NCBI RefSeq assembly: GCF_003095375.1
Contig: NZ_QEHR01000001.1
Coordinates: 248,001-312,000, forward strand
Origin: Marixanthomonas spongiae
Lineage (GTDB): Bacteria; Bacteroidota; Bacteroidia; Flavobacteriales; Flavobacteriaceae
DNA: 64,000 bases
Reading direction: 5' to 3'
Made by a program: the position numbers and the translations under genes. Of this stretch, positions 45,502 through 53,481 are shown one piece after another. How positions within the stretch are numbered: the first letter of the stretch is position 1; the number at the start of each line of letters is the position of its first letter. The notes below the pieces were generated by a model. It searched no databases. It worked only from the letters and a program-made list of their open reading frames with translations, and had not been told where the DNA came from.

Positions 45502-45600
45502 TTACTTCTTCTTAGCAGCAGTCTGTGGAGCCTTTTTAGCCTGTTTTTTAGGCTGTGCCTTTGCAGGCATCGGCTTACTGTTTGACTTTTGTTGTCCCAT
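45502..45600 (-). CDS. Tiny Lys/Ala/Gln-rich basic protein
   Basis: A 32-codon frame: MGQQKSNSKPMPAKAQPK followed by KQAKKAPQTAAKKK. Eleven lysines, no acidic residue, no hydrophobic core, so it is probably unstructured until bound to nucleic acid or ribosome. It lies alone in a 565-base gap, and a terminator sits in the proper place downstream on the same strand, which favours a real transcript. Composition resembles histone-H1-like or ribosome-associated peptides, but I cannot assign a family. Confidence 0.5.
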   Translation of the reverse strand: MGQQKSNSKPMPAKAQPKKQAKKAPQTAAKKK

Positions 45601-45714
45601 AATATTCTAATTTAAGAACACTGTAAATTTACGTCGAAAAAGTATTCGTGATACGCTGTTAGCTAAAATTTAACTAAACTTTTTTCAAGGTTTATAAACA
45701 TATCAACCGGCTAA

Positions 45715-46551
45715 TCACTCTGTTTCGGTAGCTTTCTTTTTATAAACAACCATACTGCTTGCCAGGTAATTCAAAATAAAAAGCCTATCGTTTTGCAGGT
45801 AAACCTCGGAAGGGCTCTTGATGTCTTTGGTAAGTTCCTGAAGTAATTCCCCCTGGTGGTCATAAACCAACACACGGTTGTTGTCAAAATCGGTTACAAA
45901 AAGTTCTTTTTCAGAAACAAACAACCCCATCGCCACATCGATACTGTCTTGTTCGCCAATAGTATTCAGCAACTTCCCGTCTTTGCTATACACCTGCACC
46001 CGGTTGTTGTACCCATCGGCCACCCAGATGTTGTCTTGGGTGATCTGCACATCGGTGGGTTGGTTTAATGCCGCTTCTTCTGTAGCGTTTTTACCAATGT
46101 GAAGCCAGTCTTTGCCATTATTGGAATACAGCACCTGATTATCCTCGAAATACGAAACCGCCATCTCATTCTCGAAAACCGAGACTGCAGAGGGCTTGGA
46201 AAGACTATCCCCAACAGGTATTACAGCCCGCTGCACGCCAGAGGTTATCATCACTTGATTGTTGTTGAACTCGGGCACAAACAGGTTTTTGCCATCGGTA
46301 GCTATGTGCATGGGGCGGACAAATGAGTCTAAAGTCTGTATGGCTTCGTTGTTTTCGGCTACTGAAACAATGCGGTTGCCAACGGCATCGCTCACCCAAA
46401 GTGTGTTGCTTATTTCTGCAATTCCCATCGGGCTTACCCCTTCCAGTTTAATGGTTTTTACCGCTTGCCATTTCGGCGGTTCTTCTTTGTTGGAGTTTGA
46501 GCAAGAAGCCAGTAAAACGACAGCAAACAGCAATGCAACTAAATTTTTCAT
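45715..46551 (-). CDS. Six-bladed beta-propeller (NHL-repeat) lipoprotein
   Basis: A 278-residue lipoprotein (signal ending VLLASC). NHL-type blades repeat through the protein: NTLWVSDAVGNRIVSV, KNLFVPEFNNNQVMIT, DNIWVADGYNNRVQVYSKDGKLLNTIG (in parts), KELFVTDFDNNRVLVYDHQGELLQEL (in parts). The start was set at MKNLVALLFAVV; an earlier in-frame ATG would add 13 residues before the signal. It may bind a ligand or a partner protein in the periplasm. Next to the DUF3347 lipoprotein on the same strand, 61 bases apart. Confidence 0.82.
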   Translation of the reverse strand: MKNLVALLFAVVLLASCSNSNKEEPPKWQAVKTIKLEGVSPMGIAEISNTLWVSDAVGNRIVSVAENNEAIQTLDSFVRPMHIATDGKNLFVPEFNNNQVMITSGVQRAVIPVGDSLSKPSAVSVFENEMAVSYFEDNQVLYSNNGKDWLHIGKNATEEAALNQPTDVQITQDNIWVADGYNNRVQVYSKDGKLLNTIGEQDSIDVAMGLFVSEKELFVTDFDNNRVLVYDHQGELLQELTKDIKSPSEVYLQNDRLFILNYLASSMVVYKKKATETE

Positions 46552-46612
46552 ACAGAAAATTTCATATATACAAAAAAAAGCAACGACCAAGTATTGGCCA
46601 AAACAGTTTCAC

Positions 46613-47158
46613 TTATTGTATTTCGGCATCTACCCGACCACATTTCAGCATTTTATCGCCAAAATAGGGGTTCATGATATCCTTGCTTTCACTCAACCAG
46701 TAGGCACCTTCGTTGTTGAAGGCCATTGGGCAGTACTGTTTGTAAATGGTACCGGAAGCCAAAGCGTCGTCCATCATTTTTTCAACTTCGGAAGTAACGG
46801 TAACAAAAGCGGTACGCTGGGCTTTAATATCATCGCTTTCTTCAATATCCTGTACAGCTTGCAATGCGACATCGTCCACGCCCACATTGGCAAAAGCAGT
46901 CATAAGTTCTGATGCTTTCGCTGAGGCTTTTTCGGCATCGGTGTTTACTAAAGCTGTTTTCAATTGTATGTATTGGTCAAAAACCTTGGCCATTTTTTCA
47001 TCTTTAAATTCGGCATCGGTTTTTGCTGCGGTATAGGGTTCACTTTCCGCGTTGGTATCAACGGTTTTTATTTCCGGTTCGGCTTGTTTTTTAGTGTCAT
47101 TGCACGAAATAGCGGTGATCGCCACGAATAAAACAGAAAGAAATGCGTACTTTTTCAT
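46613..47158 (-). CDS. DUF3347 domain lipoprotein (possible copper binding)
   Basis: A 181-residue lipoprotein (signal ending AITAISC). The DUF3347 domain starts near residue 55 (KVFDQYIQLKTALVNTDAEKASAKASELM, in parts) as a helical bundle and ends with YCPMAFNNEGAYWLS and NPYFGDKMLKCGRVD. The Cys/Met/His-poor but Cys-Met-containing end (YCPM, MLKCG) is the part thought to bind copper or other soft metals in CusB-like and related proteins; here that is inference. The ATG five codons inside the open frame gives the standard lipoprotein signal. Confidence 0.82.
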   Translation of the reverse strand: MKKYAFLSVLFVAITAISCNDTKKQAEPEIKTVDTNAESEPYTAAKTDAEFKDEKMAKVFDQYIQLKTALVNTDAEKASAKASELMTAFANVGVDDVALQAVQDIEESDDIKAQRTAFVTVTSEVEKMMDDALASGTIYKQYCPMAFNNEGAYWLSESKDIMNPYFGDKMLKCGRVDAEIQ

Positions 47159-47204
47159 AAGAATGGTTTTCAAAAATTAATATCTTCCAAAGATACAAAA
47201 TGCT

Positions 47205-47630
47205 TTATGATTTTTTCTGAAAATAGAACGCCGGCAACAAGATCAATAAAAACAACGGTTGAATCAAAAAACGGCGCACGTAGAAAAGGGTGAGGTAATT
47301 TCCCTCTTGATAGGTGTAAAGCAACAGGATATAGGCCAATGCGAGTATTAAGAATAAGACAGCATACAACAGCAGGGACAGTTTTAGTATTTCGGTCTTT
47401 TTAAAAAGCAGCCAAATAACGCATAACGACAAGACGGTGTTTAGCACATACCTTATAAAAATGTTCCCCAATAGCTTGAAGCCGTCAAAAGCAGGAAGTT
47501 CTTGGCTTAGATACCCTGTTTCAAAAAATACAGTCAGCGGGTCGTAAAAGAGCGTTGTTTCAAAAAAACGAACAGCGACCAAACCCAGTACGGCCAACAG
47601 CAATAAAAACACTGTTAATGGTTTACCCAT
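47205..47630 (-). CDS. Exosortase F system-associated membrane protein
   Basis: A 141-residue integral membrane protein with about four helices (residues 4-20, 53-75, 82-103, 117-136). VRFFETTLFYDPLTVFFE near the start, then LPAFDGFKLLGNIFIRYVLNTVLSL, and YVRRFLIQPLFLLILLPAFYFQ at the end match the small partner that always accompanies XrtF in flavobacteria. It overlaps the xrtF stop by 8 bases, so they are co-translated. Role in sorting unknown. Confidence 0.88.
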   Translation of the reverse strand: MGKPLTVFLLLLAVLGLVAVRFFETTLFYDPLTVFFETGYLSQELPAFDGFKLLGNIFIRYVLNTVLSLCVIWLLFKKTEILKLSLLLYAVLFLILALAYILLLYTYQEGNYLTLFYVRRFLIQPLFLLILLPAFYFQKKS

Positions 47631-48174
47631 TGCTTTGTGGTTTTATTGAAATTCCGCGCACCCAAAACAACCACAAAAAAAACACCATGCCATAGATAAT
47701 GGCGGGAAACACAATTTTGTGCAAAAACTCATTGTATTCGGGGTAATGGTACAGTGCGATGGTTAAAATTGCAATGCGCAGGATATTCACCGCATACAGC
47801 AAGGCTACGCCAGCAAAAATAAAAAGAAGTGTTTTTTTAACTTTTTGCGCAAAAGCAATTATAAACGAAACAAACAAGATTAAAATGCTTATCGCATTGC
47901 AGCCTTCAACTACGCGCGCCAAAAACACCTCATTAATGTAAAGCCCCATCGACGATCCCGGTACATCTGGCTTTACCATTGCCTCGTACCCAAAGGCACG
48001 AATCACTTCGTTGCTTTGCCGAGCCACCAGATTGGTAAAAAAATCGGGATAAAAGGCACCATTTTCAGCGTACTTTAAATACAACGAGTACAAAAAAGTA
48101 AACAACAGATAAGTGCCCAAAAACAGAAGCACAAAGCGGACAACCTCCTTATATTTTACAAACAGTTTTTTCAA
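47623..48174 (-). CDS. xrtF: Exosortase family protein XrtF
   Basis: A 183-residue multi-pass membrane protease/transpeptidase of the exosortase family. The catalytic triad is readable: Cys92 in RVVEGCNAISILILF, Arg133 in AVNILRIAIL, and His152 in EFLHKIVFPAIIYG. Six or so hydrophobic helices surround them. Exosortases cut a C-terminal sorting signal from surface proteins; for XrtF the recognised signal is, to my knowledge, not established, and no PEP-CTERM-type tail is seen in this window. First gene of the xrtF pair. Confidence 0.92.
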   Translation of the reverse strand: MKKLFVKYKEVVRFVLLFLGTYLLFTFLYSLYLKYAENGAFYPDFFTNLVARQSNEVIRAFGYEAMVKPDVPGSSMGLYINEVFLARVVEGCNAISILILFVSFIIAFAQKVKKTLLFIFAGVALLYAVNILRIAILTIALYHYPEYNEFLHKIVFPAIIYGMVFFLWLFWVRGISIKPQSNG

Positions 48175-48263
48175 TGAATCCGAATAAATTTTAACAAAAA
48201 TAAAGCATTTACCGTTGGCGTTTGTCTTGGTTTTAAAATACTTTTACCTATAAATAAACAATT

Positions 48264-48719
48264 ATGCCTTTTGACGCTTTAAAACCCAAAGTAACCACAA
48301 TTTTAGCACATGACAAGGAAAGCATTGGCCAACGCCTAACAGAAATCTGCGAACTGTTACAGACTACCATGGGCTATTACGACTGGGTTGGGTTTTATTT
48401 TGCCAACCACAAGGAAAAAACCTTGCATTTAAAAGCTTTTGCCGGCGAACCTACCGACCATACCGTCATCCCCTTTGGAAAAGGCATCTGTGGACAAGTG
48501 GCCGAAACCAATTCCAATTTTGTGGTGGCCGATGTAAAAGCCCAGAACAACTACATTGCGTGCAGTATGTACGTAAAAGCAGAAATTGTGGTCCCATTAT
48601 TTAAAGACGGAAAAAACGTTGGACAAATAGACATCGACTCCCATACCGAAGATCCTTTTTCGGAAGAAGATGAACGTTTTCTAGAATGGGTAAACCAGCA
48701 AGTTGCTGAAATATTGTAG
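48264..48719 (+). CDS. GAF-domain protein, free-methionine-(R)-sulfoxide-reductase-like
   Basis: A 151-residue single GAF domain: GYYDWVGFYFANHKEKTLHL, FGKGICGQVAETNSNFVVAD (Cys76), NNYIACSMYVKAEIVVPLF (Cys100), then VGQIDIDSHTEDPFSEEDERFLEWV (in parts). This matches the fRMsr/YebR family, which reduces free methionine-R-sulfoxide. Two of the three redox cysteines of the E. coli enzyme are kept; the position before VAD is Val here instead of Cys. It is likely active with two cysteines, as in several homologues, but this is inference. Single gene, plus strand. Confidence 0.85.
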   Translation: MPFDALKPKVTTILAHDKESIGQRLTEICELLQTTMGYYDWVGFYFANHKEKTLHLKAFAGEPTDHTVIPFGKGICGQVAETNSNFVVADVKAQNNYIACSMYVKAEIVVPLFKDGKNVGQIDIDSHTEDPFSEEDERFLEWVNQQVAEIL

Positions 48720-48991
48720 ATTGCCGGGTGCGGGAAGCTCAAATCTTTTCTTTTTTTGTGACTTCCATCTAAATAAAATCCATTCCACCGATTTTAATTT
48801 GAAAGCCGACACTACTTGAACACATCAAGTGGAAATAGAACTAATTTATCTTCACAGTAGTGTTTTATTAAATATCTATATATTTGATGGGAATATTATT
48901 GACTAATCAATAGTTCTTGCCTATTATTTCCGGTAAAATTTTCTATGTCAATACAACAACAACTCCTATACACCGTAAAATCTTTTTTCTT

Positions 48992-50302
48992 ATGTATGTT
49001 TTAAAAACTATCCAAAAAGTAGTGCCCGTAGCAATAGTTGGCATTTTATTGACAAGCTATTGTGCGTCAGCGCAAACCAATTTTAGCAAACATTACCAGT
49101 ATACAACCAACAGCAACCAGGCCGACATTGAAATAAGGGTGGGTGATATTGACAACCTTGGTTTCGGCTGGTCGGAAGGGTTCGATCCTTTTTGCGGCAA
49201 AAACACTAAAAAACACAAATATCCTTGGGATATCGACCCGAAAGACCCTCCAGGAACCGACAAGATCATCCTTGGAAGCGGCTATAAGGGTAAAGGCAGA
49301 AGCGACGGCTACGCAGCCAGGACCAAAAGGCCGGATAACGCTCCAACCCCCATTACAATAGAATATGATAAAGTAAACATTCCTATAAAAAACGTGATCA
49401 TCCAGCTTTTTGCAGACGATTTTCAAGCCCCCGTTTGGGGATCGTCGTTCCAATTTTCAGTGGACGGAAAACGGCTTCCCTATGTTGAAAAAGTACTCAA
49501 CTCCCTCAAGCAAACCGGGCCTATTGGCAAATTGGTAAACCTCGGTATTTTACCCGAAGACATAGCATTATTTGCCGATGGAAAAGTTGAAATCCTTATC
49601 GACGATCCTTTAACAGGCGCAGGCGATGGTTTTGCAATAGACTTTGTTAACGTGCTCATTAACCCTAAAGGCAACTACGAATGCACAGGCACTGTTTACG
49701 GAGTGGTCTTGGATGAACAGCGTAATCCTGTACAAAATGTTTCCGTTAACACCAATGCACTTGCAGAAACGTTAAGCGATGCAGAAGGTAAGTTTAATTT
49801 TCAAGATATTCCGGTAGGGCTCATTTCCGTCAATGGAAATAAAAGCGGATATGAATCGGCAAACGTAGTGGTAGAGTTAAATAAAGACGATAAAAAGAGG
49901 GTAGAGCTCATTCTAAAACAAAAAAAGGAATCTGGCGAGTTTATGAAAGAACAGCTTGACAAAAAAGGTTCTGTGGACCTTTACGGGATTTATTTCGACA
50001 CCAATAAAGATGCTCCCAAACCTGAATCCAAAGCTACTTTAGAGGCTTTAACCAACCTACTTAATGAAAACCCAGAATTATCGCTTACCATTGTTGGGCA
50101 TACAGACGCTGACGGCACTGAATCTGCAAACCAAGACCTCTCCAACAGAAGAGCCAAATCCATCATCAAATTGCTCATTGCCAAAGGAATTGACGCGGCA
50201 AGACTCAAAGCCGAGGGAAAAGGTGAAAAAGCACCCGTAGCCAGCAATAAAACCGAAACAGGAAAAGCACTGAATAGAAGGGTGGAAATAAAGAAAAATT
50301 AA
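48992..50302 (+). CDS. OmpA-family protein with carboxypeptidase-regulatory-like domain
   Basis: A 436-residue outer-membrane-associated protein. Signal peptide MYVLKTIQKVVPVAIVGILLTSYCASAQ (in part), a unique N-terminal domain with many Asp/Gly (DIDNLGFGWSEGFDPFCGKN), a carboxypeptidase-regulatory-like beta sandwich at about 238-300 (GTVYGVVLDEQRNPVQNVSV), and an OmpA peptidoglycan-binding domain at about 325-436 (GIYFDTNKDAPKPESKATLE, LTIVGHTDADGTESANQDLS, NRRVEIKKN). The start is the ATG at 48992; the frame is open 25 codons upstream, but the signal begins here. Single gene. Confidence 0.9.
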   Translation: MYVLKTIQKVVPVAIVGILLTSYCASAQTNFSKHYQYTTNSNQADIEIRVGDIDNLGFGWSEGFDPFCGKNTKKHKYPWDIDPKDPPGTDKIILGSGYKGKGRSDGYAARTKRPDNAPTPITIEYDKVNIPIKNVIIQLFADDFQAPVWGSSFQFSVDGKRLPYVEKVLNSLKQTGPIGKLVNLGILPEDIALFADGKVEILIDDPLTGAGDGFAIDFVNVLINPKGNYECTGTVYGVVLDEQRNPVQNVSVNTNALAETLSDAEGKFNFQDIPVGLISVNGNKSGYESANVVVELNKDDKKRVELILKQKKESGEFMKEQLDKKGSVDLYGIYFDTNKDAPKPESKATLEALTNLLNENPELSLTIVGHTDADGTESANQDLSNRRAKSIIKLLIAKGIDAARLKAEGKGEKAPVASNKTETGKALNRRVEIKKN

Positions 50303-50403
50303 GCTTAAGAAGACACAAGTTGGAACCTCGAAGGCGAAGCCCAAAGCTTGAAAATTGGTTTTTTTTAAAATTTGGGTTTAAAGTTTGAAATTTTTCCGAA
50401 TAG

Positions 50404-51660
50404 TTACATCCCTGTCCTAATCGCCTCAACCGGATCCAGTTTTGAAGCTGAAATTGCCGGAAGAATACCCGATATAAGCCCAATTACTGCTGAAATGGCC
50501 GTACCGACAAACATATTCCACAGAGACAGCACAAACTCAAAATCACCCGTAAATTGAGACGCTAAAATTGAAACCAAAAAGACCAGGAATAACCCGATCA
50601 ACCCACCAATTACAGCCAAAATAACCGCCTCAAACAAAAACTGCAGCAAGATAAACCGGTTTTTGGCACCCAACGATTTTTGTATCCCAATTAAATTGGT
50701 CCGTTCCTTTACGCTCACAAACATAATATTGGCAATGCCAAAACCGCCCACCAGCAAGGAAAATCCACTGATAAACCATCCCGCCAAATTCATTTGGCTA
50801 GTAATATTATCAATCAAATCGGCGAAGCCCTGCAATTGGTTGACAAAAAAACTGCTTACCTCATCGGGTTTAAGGCCTCTTTTCAGCCGCAGTTTTTGTC
50901 CTAACAGGGCAATGAACTCTTCGTTGTCTATATCTTTTTTTGGCTTGATCACAATTTGCGGAAAGGTACTTTTATTGTTGTCGCCATACATACGCCGCAC
51001 TATGTTCACCGGCATCCATACGGAAGTATCTTTAGAGCCGCCAAACAAGCCCGCTCCTTCTTTTTCAAGGACCCCGATTACTGTAAATTTCCTGCCGTAA
51101 ATACGCACTTGCTTACCAATGGCCTGTTCGCTTCCGTTAAATAGTTTTTGGGCAATTTCATACCCCAATACCACCACGGGCGAGCCGCTGTTGGATTCGG
51201 CTCCATTAAAAAACCTGCCCGAGTCCAACTGCAGGGCCTCAATGTAATAGTAACTGCTGGTTACTGCGCCAATGGGTACATCACTAATTTGGTTGTCTCC
51301 GTATTTAATGGTCTCATTGGGCACATTTAAAGTATAAGTGGCATAATCTAGGTTAGGCACACTGCTTTCAAGGTATTGGTATTCTTCGTACGTTACCATG
51401 GGAAACTGCTCCCGTTTCCATCGCGGCACATGGGTTGGCCCAAAGGAGAAATGCGATAGGATAATCGTGCTTTTATCCAGTGAACTGATATTGCCCTCTA
51501 TTTCCTTTTTAAGCGAATCGACCGCCGCCAATACCGCTATAATGGAAAAAATACCAATGGTAACCCCCACCAACGACAAAAAGGTGCGAAGTTTGTTGTT
51601 TTTAAGCGCATTGACCGCAAAGCCAAAGCTTTCTTTTAAAACCCGTAAATAAACCAACAT
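50404..51660 (-). CDS. MacB-like ABC transporter permease (FtsX family), orphan
   Basis: A 418-residue permease with the MacB/LolC topology: an N-terminal membrane helix (TFLSLVGVTIGIFSIIAVLAAV in part), a large periplasmic domain (residues 45-290), and three C-terminal helices with the FtsX core (AGWFISGFSLLVGGFGIANIMFVSVKERTNLIGIQKSLGA in parts). The end reads ISASKLDPVEAIRTGM, standard for the family. Such permeases move lipoproteins, peptides or drugs. No ATPase gene is adjacent, so it must use a partner encoded elsewhere. Confidence 0.9.
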   Translation of the reverse strand: MLVYLRVLKESFGFAVNALKNNKLRTFLSLVGVTIGIFSIIAVLAAVDSLKKEIEGNISSLDKSTIILSHFSFGPTHVPRWKREQFPMVTYEEYQYLESSVPNLDYATYTLNVPNETIKYGDNQISDVPIGAVTSSYYYIEALQLDSGRFFNGAESNSGSPVVVLGYEIAQKLFNGSEQAIGKQVRIYGRKFTVIGVLEKEGAGLFGGSKDTSVWMPVNIVRRMYGDNNKSTFPQIVIKPKKDIDNEEFIALLGQKLRLKRGLKPDEVSSFFVNQLQGFADLIDNITSQMNLAGWFISGFSLLVGGFGIANIMFVSVKERTNLIGIQKSLGAKNRFILLQFLFEAVILAVIGGLIGLFLVFLVSILASQFTGDFEFVLSLWNMFVGTAISAVIGLISGILPAISASKLDPVEAIRTGM

Positions 51661-51796
51661 TCGTTTTTCAGGAATTTAATGGTAAAGCAATATATCACTG
51701 CTGTTTCTATTGAAAACCGTTTCATTGCTTTTAAAACCACAAGGTATCAAAATTGTTTGGAAACAGTTTGAAACCATAAGACGGATTCTGCATTAT

Positions 51797-51831
51797 TTTG
51801 TTACAGTTTTATAGGTAATTATGTACTTTTG
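51797..51831 (+). promoter_or_regulatory. Promoter of purH
   Basis: TTTG (51797-51800), 23 bases, then TACTTTTG (51824-51831), an exact TAnnTTTG. TSS near 51836; the leader to the ATG at 51885 contains CCTGCC/GGCAGG arms (51835-51841 and 51872-51878) that could form a weak stem. The rest of the 224-base gap upstream shows nothing. Confidence 0.7.
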
Positions 51832-51884
51832 CCGCCTGCCACTCAAGTTAAAAGCAAAAACCGGCAGGGTTTAAATTTCATTTC

Positions 51885-53417
51885 ATGGGCAACACAAAAA
51901 AAATCACTTCGGCATTAATTTCGGTATTCCATAAAGATGGGCTGGCCCCTATTGTTAAGCAACTTGACAAACTGGGTGTAACCATCTATTCTACGGGCGG
52001 AACACAAAAATTCATCAACGATCTGGGCGTGGATGTCATTCCTGTTGAAGACGTGACCGATTACCCTTCCATTCTTGGTGGTCGAGTAAAAACACTGCAC
52101 CCAAAGGTTTTTGGCGGTATTTTAAACCGGCAAGACAACGATGACGATGTAGCCGAAATGGAACAGTACAACATCCCGCAGCTGGATTTGGTGATCGTGG
52201 ACTTATACCCTTTTGAAAAAACAGTCACTTCGGGCGCTTCGGAAGCGGATATTATTGAAAAAATAGATATTGGCGGTATTTCCTTAATCCGTGCCGCAGC
52301 CAAAAACTTTAAGGATACGCTTTGCGTTTCTTCTATGGAAGATTACGAAGAAGTGTTGCAGTTAATTTCAGAAAACAAGGGTTCAGTTTCATTAAACGAC
52401 AGAAAGAAATTCGCTGCAAAAGCTTTTAATGTTTCATCGCATTACGACTCAGCAATATTCAATTATTTTAATTCCGAAGAAAAAATCACGTCACTGAAAA
52501 TAAGCGAAACAAAAGGCAAGGTATTGAGGTATGGCGAAAACCCGCATCAAAAAGGGTATTTTTTTGGGGATTTTGATGCCATGTTCGATAAATTACACGG
52601 AAAAGAATTAAGTTACAACAACCTCTTGGATGTGGATGCGGCCGTAAATCTAATGGCTGAATTTAAAAACGAGGCCCCAACTTTCGCCATATTAAAACAC
52701 AACAACGCCTGCGGAATTGCCCAACGCGAAACCGTGAAACAGGCGTACTTAGACGCATTGGCAGGCGATCCGGTTTCGGCATTCGGTGGTATTTTAATCA
52801 GTAATACCGAAATTGATGAAGCAACTGCCGAAGAGATTCATAAGCTCTTCTGCGAAGTGGTGATCGCCCCTTCTTTTTCAGAAAAAGCATTGGAAACCCT
52901 GAAAGGAAAAAAGAACAGGATAGTGCTAATGCAGAAAGAAACGAAACTTCCTGAAACCATCACCAGAAGTTGTTTGAACGGTGCTTTGGTACAGGACAAA
53001 GATAACAAAACGGATACTAAAGAAGAATTAACGCACAAAACCAACAATAAACCGACCGATAGTGAGTTAGAAGATTTGTTGTTTGCTTCAAAAATATGCA
53101 AGCACACCAAGAGCAACACCATTGTTTTAGCCAAAAACAAACAGCTTTGTGCCAGCGGGACTGGGCAAACCTCGCGGGTAGATGCGCTACGGCAAGCCAT
53201 TGAAAAAGCGAAGAGCTTTAAGTTCAACTTAGATGGGGCTGTTATGGCCAGTGATGCTTTTTTTCCGTTTCCAGATTGTGTGGAAATAGCGGACAAGGCC
53301 GGAATTACGGCAGTAATCCAACCCGGAGGCTCCATAAAAGACGAGCTGAGCATTGATTATTGCAACGAAAACAATATGGCCATGGTATTTACCGGTACCC
53401 GTCATTTTAAACACTAA
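51885..53417 (+). CDS. purH: Bifunctional AICAR formyltransferase / IMP cyclohydrolase
   Basis: A 510-residue enzyme for the last two steps of IMP synthesis. The cyclohydrolase domain at the N-terminus (ITSALISVFHKDGLAPIVKQL, TDYPSILGGRVKTLHPKVFGGIL, LVIVDLYPFEKT, IDIGGISLIRAAAKN; in parts) and the formyltransferase domain (LRYGENPHQKGYFF, LSYNNLLDVDAAVNLM, AILKHNNACGIAQ, DAFFPFPDCVEIA, AVIQPGGSIKD) are complete. Length normal. A consensus promoter lies upstream and mreB follows after 64 bases with its own -7 box. Confidence 0.97.
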   Translation: MGNTKKITSALISVFHKDGLAPIVKQLDKLGVTIYSTGGTQKFINDLGVDVIPVEDVTDYPSILGGRVKTLHPKVFGGILNRQDNDDDVAEMEQYNIPQLDLVIVDLYPFEKTVTSGASEADIIEKIDIGGISLIRAAAKNFKDTLCVSSMEDYEEVLQLISENKGSVSLNDRKKFAAKAFNVSSHYDSAIFNYFNSEEKITSLKISETKGKVLRYGENPHQKGYFFGDFDAMFDKLHGKELSYNNLLDVDAAVNLMAEFKNEAPTFAILKHNNACGIAQRETVKQAYLDALAGDPVSAFGGILISNTEIDEATAEEIHKLFCEVVIAPSFSEKALETLKGKKNRIVLMQKETKLPETITRSCLNGALVQDKDNKTDTKEELTHKTNNKPTDSELEDLLFASKICKHTKSNTIVLAKNKQLCASGTGQTSRVDALRQAIEKAKSFKFNLDGAVMASDAFFPFPDCVEIADKAGITAVIQPGGSIKDELSIDYCNENNMAMVFTGTRHFKH

Positions 53418-53423
53418 AAATGT

Positions 53424-53431
53424 TACATTTG
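53424..53431 (+). promoter_or_regulatory. -7 box upstream of mreB
   Basis: TACATTTG, an exact TAnnTTTG, 51 bases before the mreB ATG. No clear TTG is found at the right distance upstream (about 20 bases), so this is a partial promoter match, possibly activator-dependent. Confidence 0.4.
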
Positions 53432-53481
53432 TGAACAGCAGCAGCTTATCACGTATAATTTCAATACCACCAACATAAACT

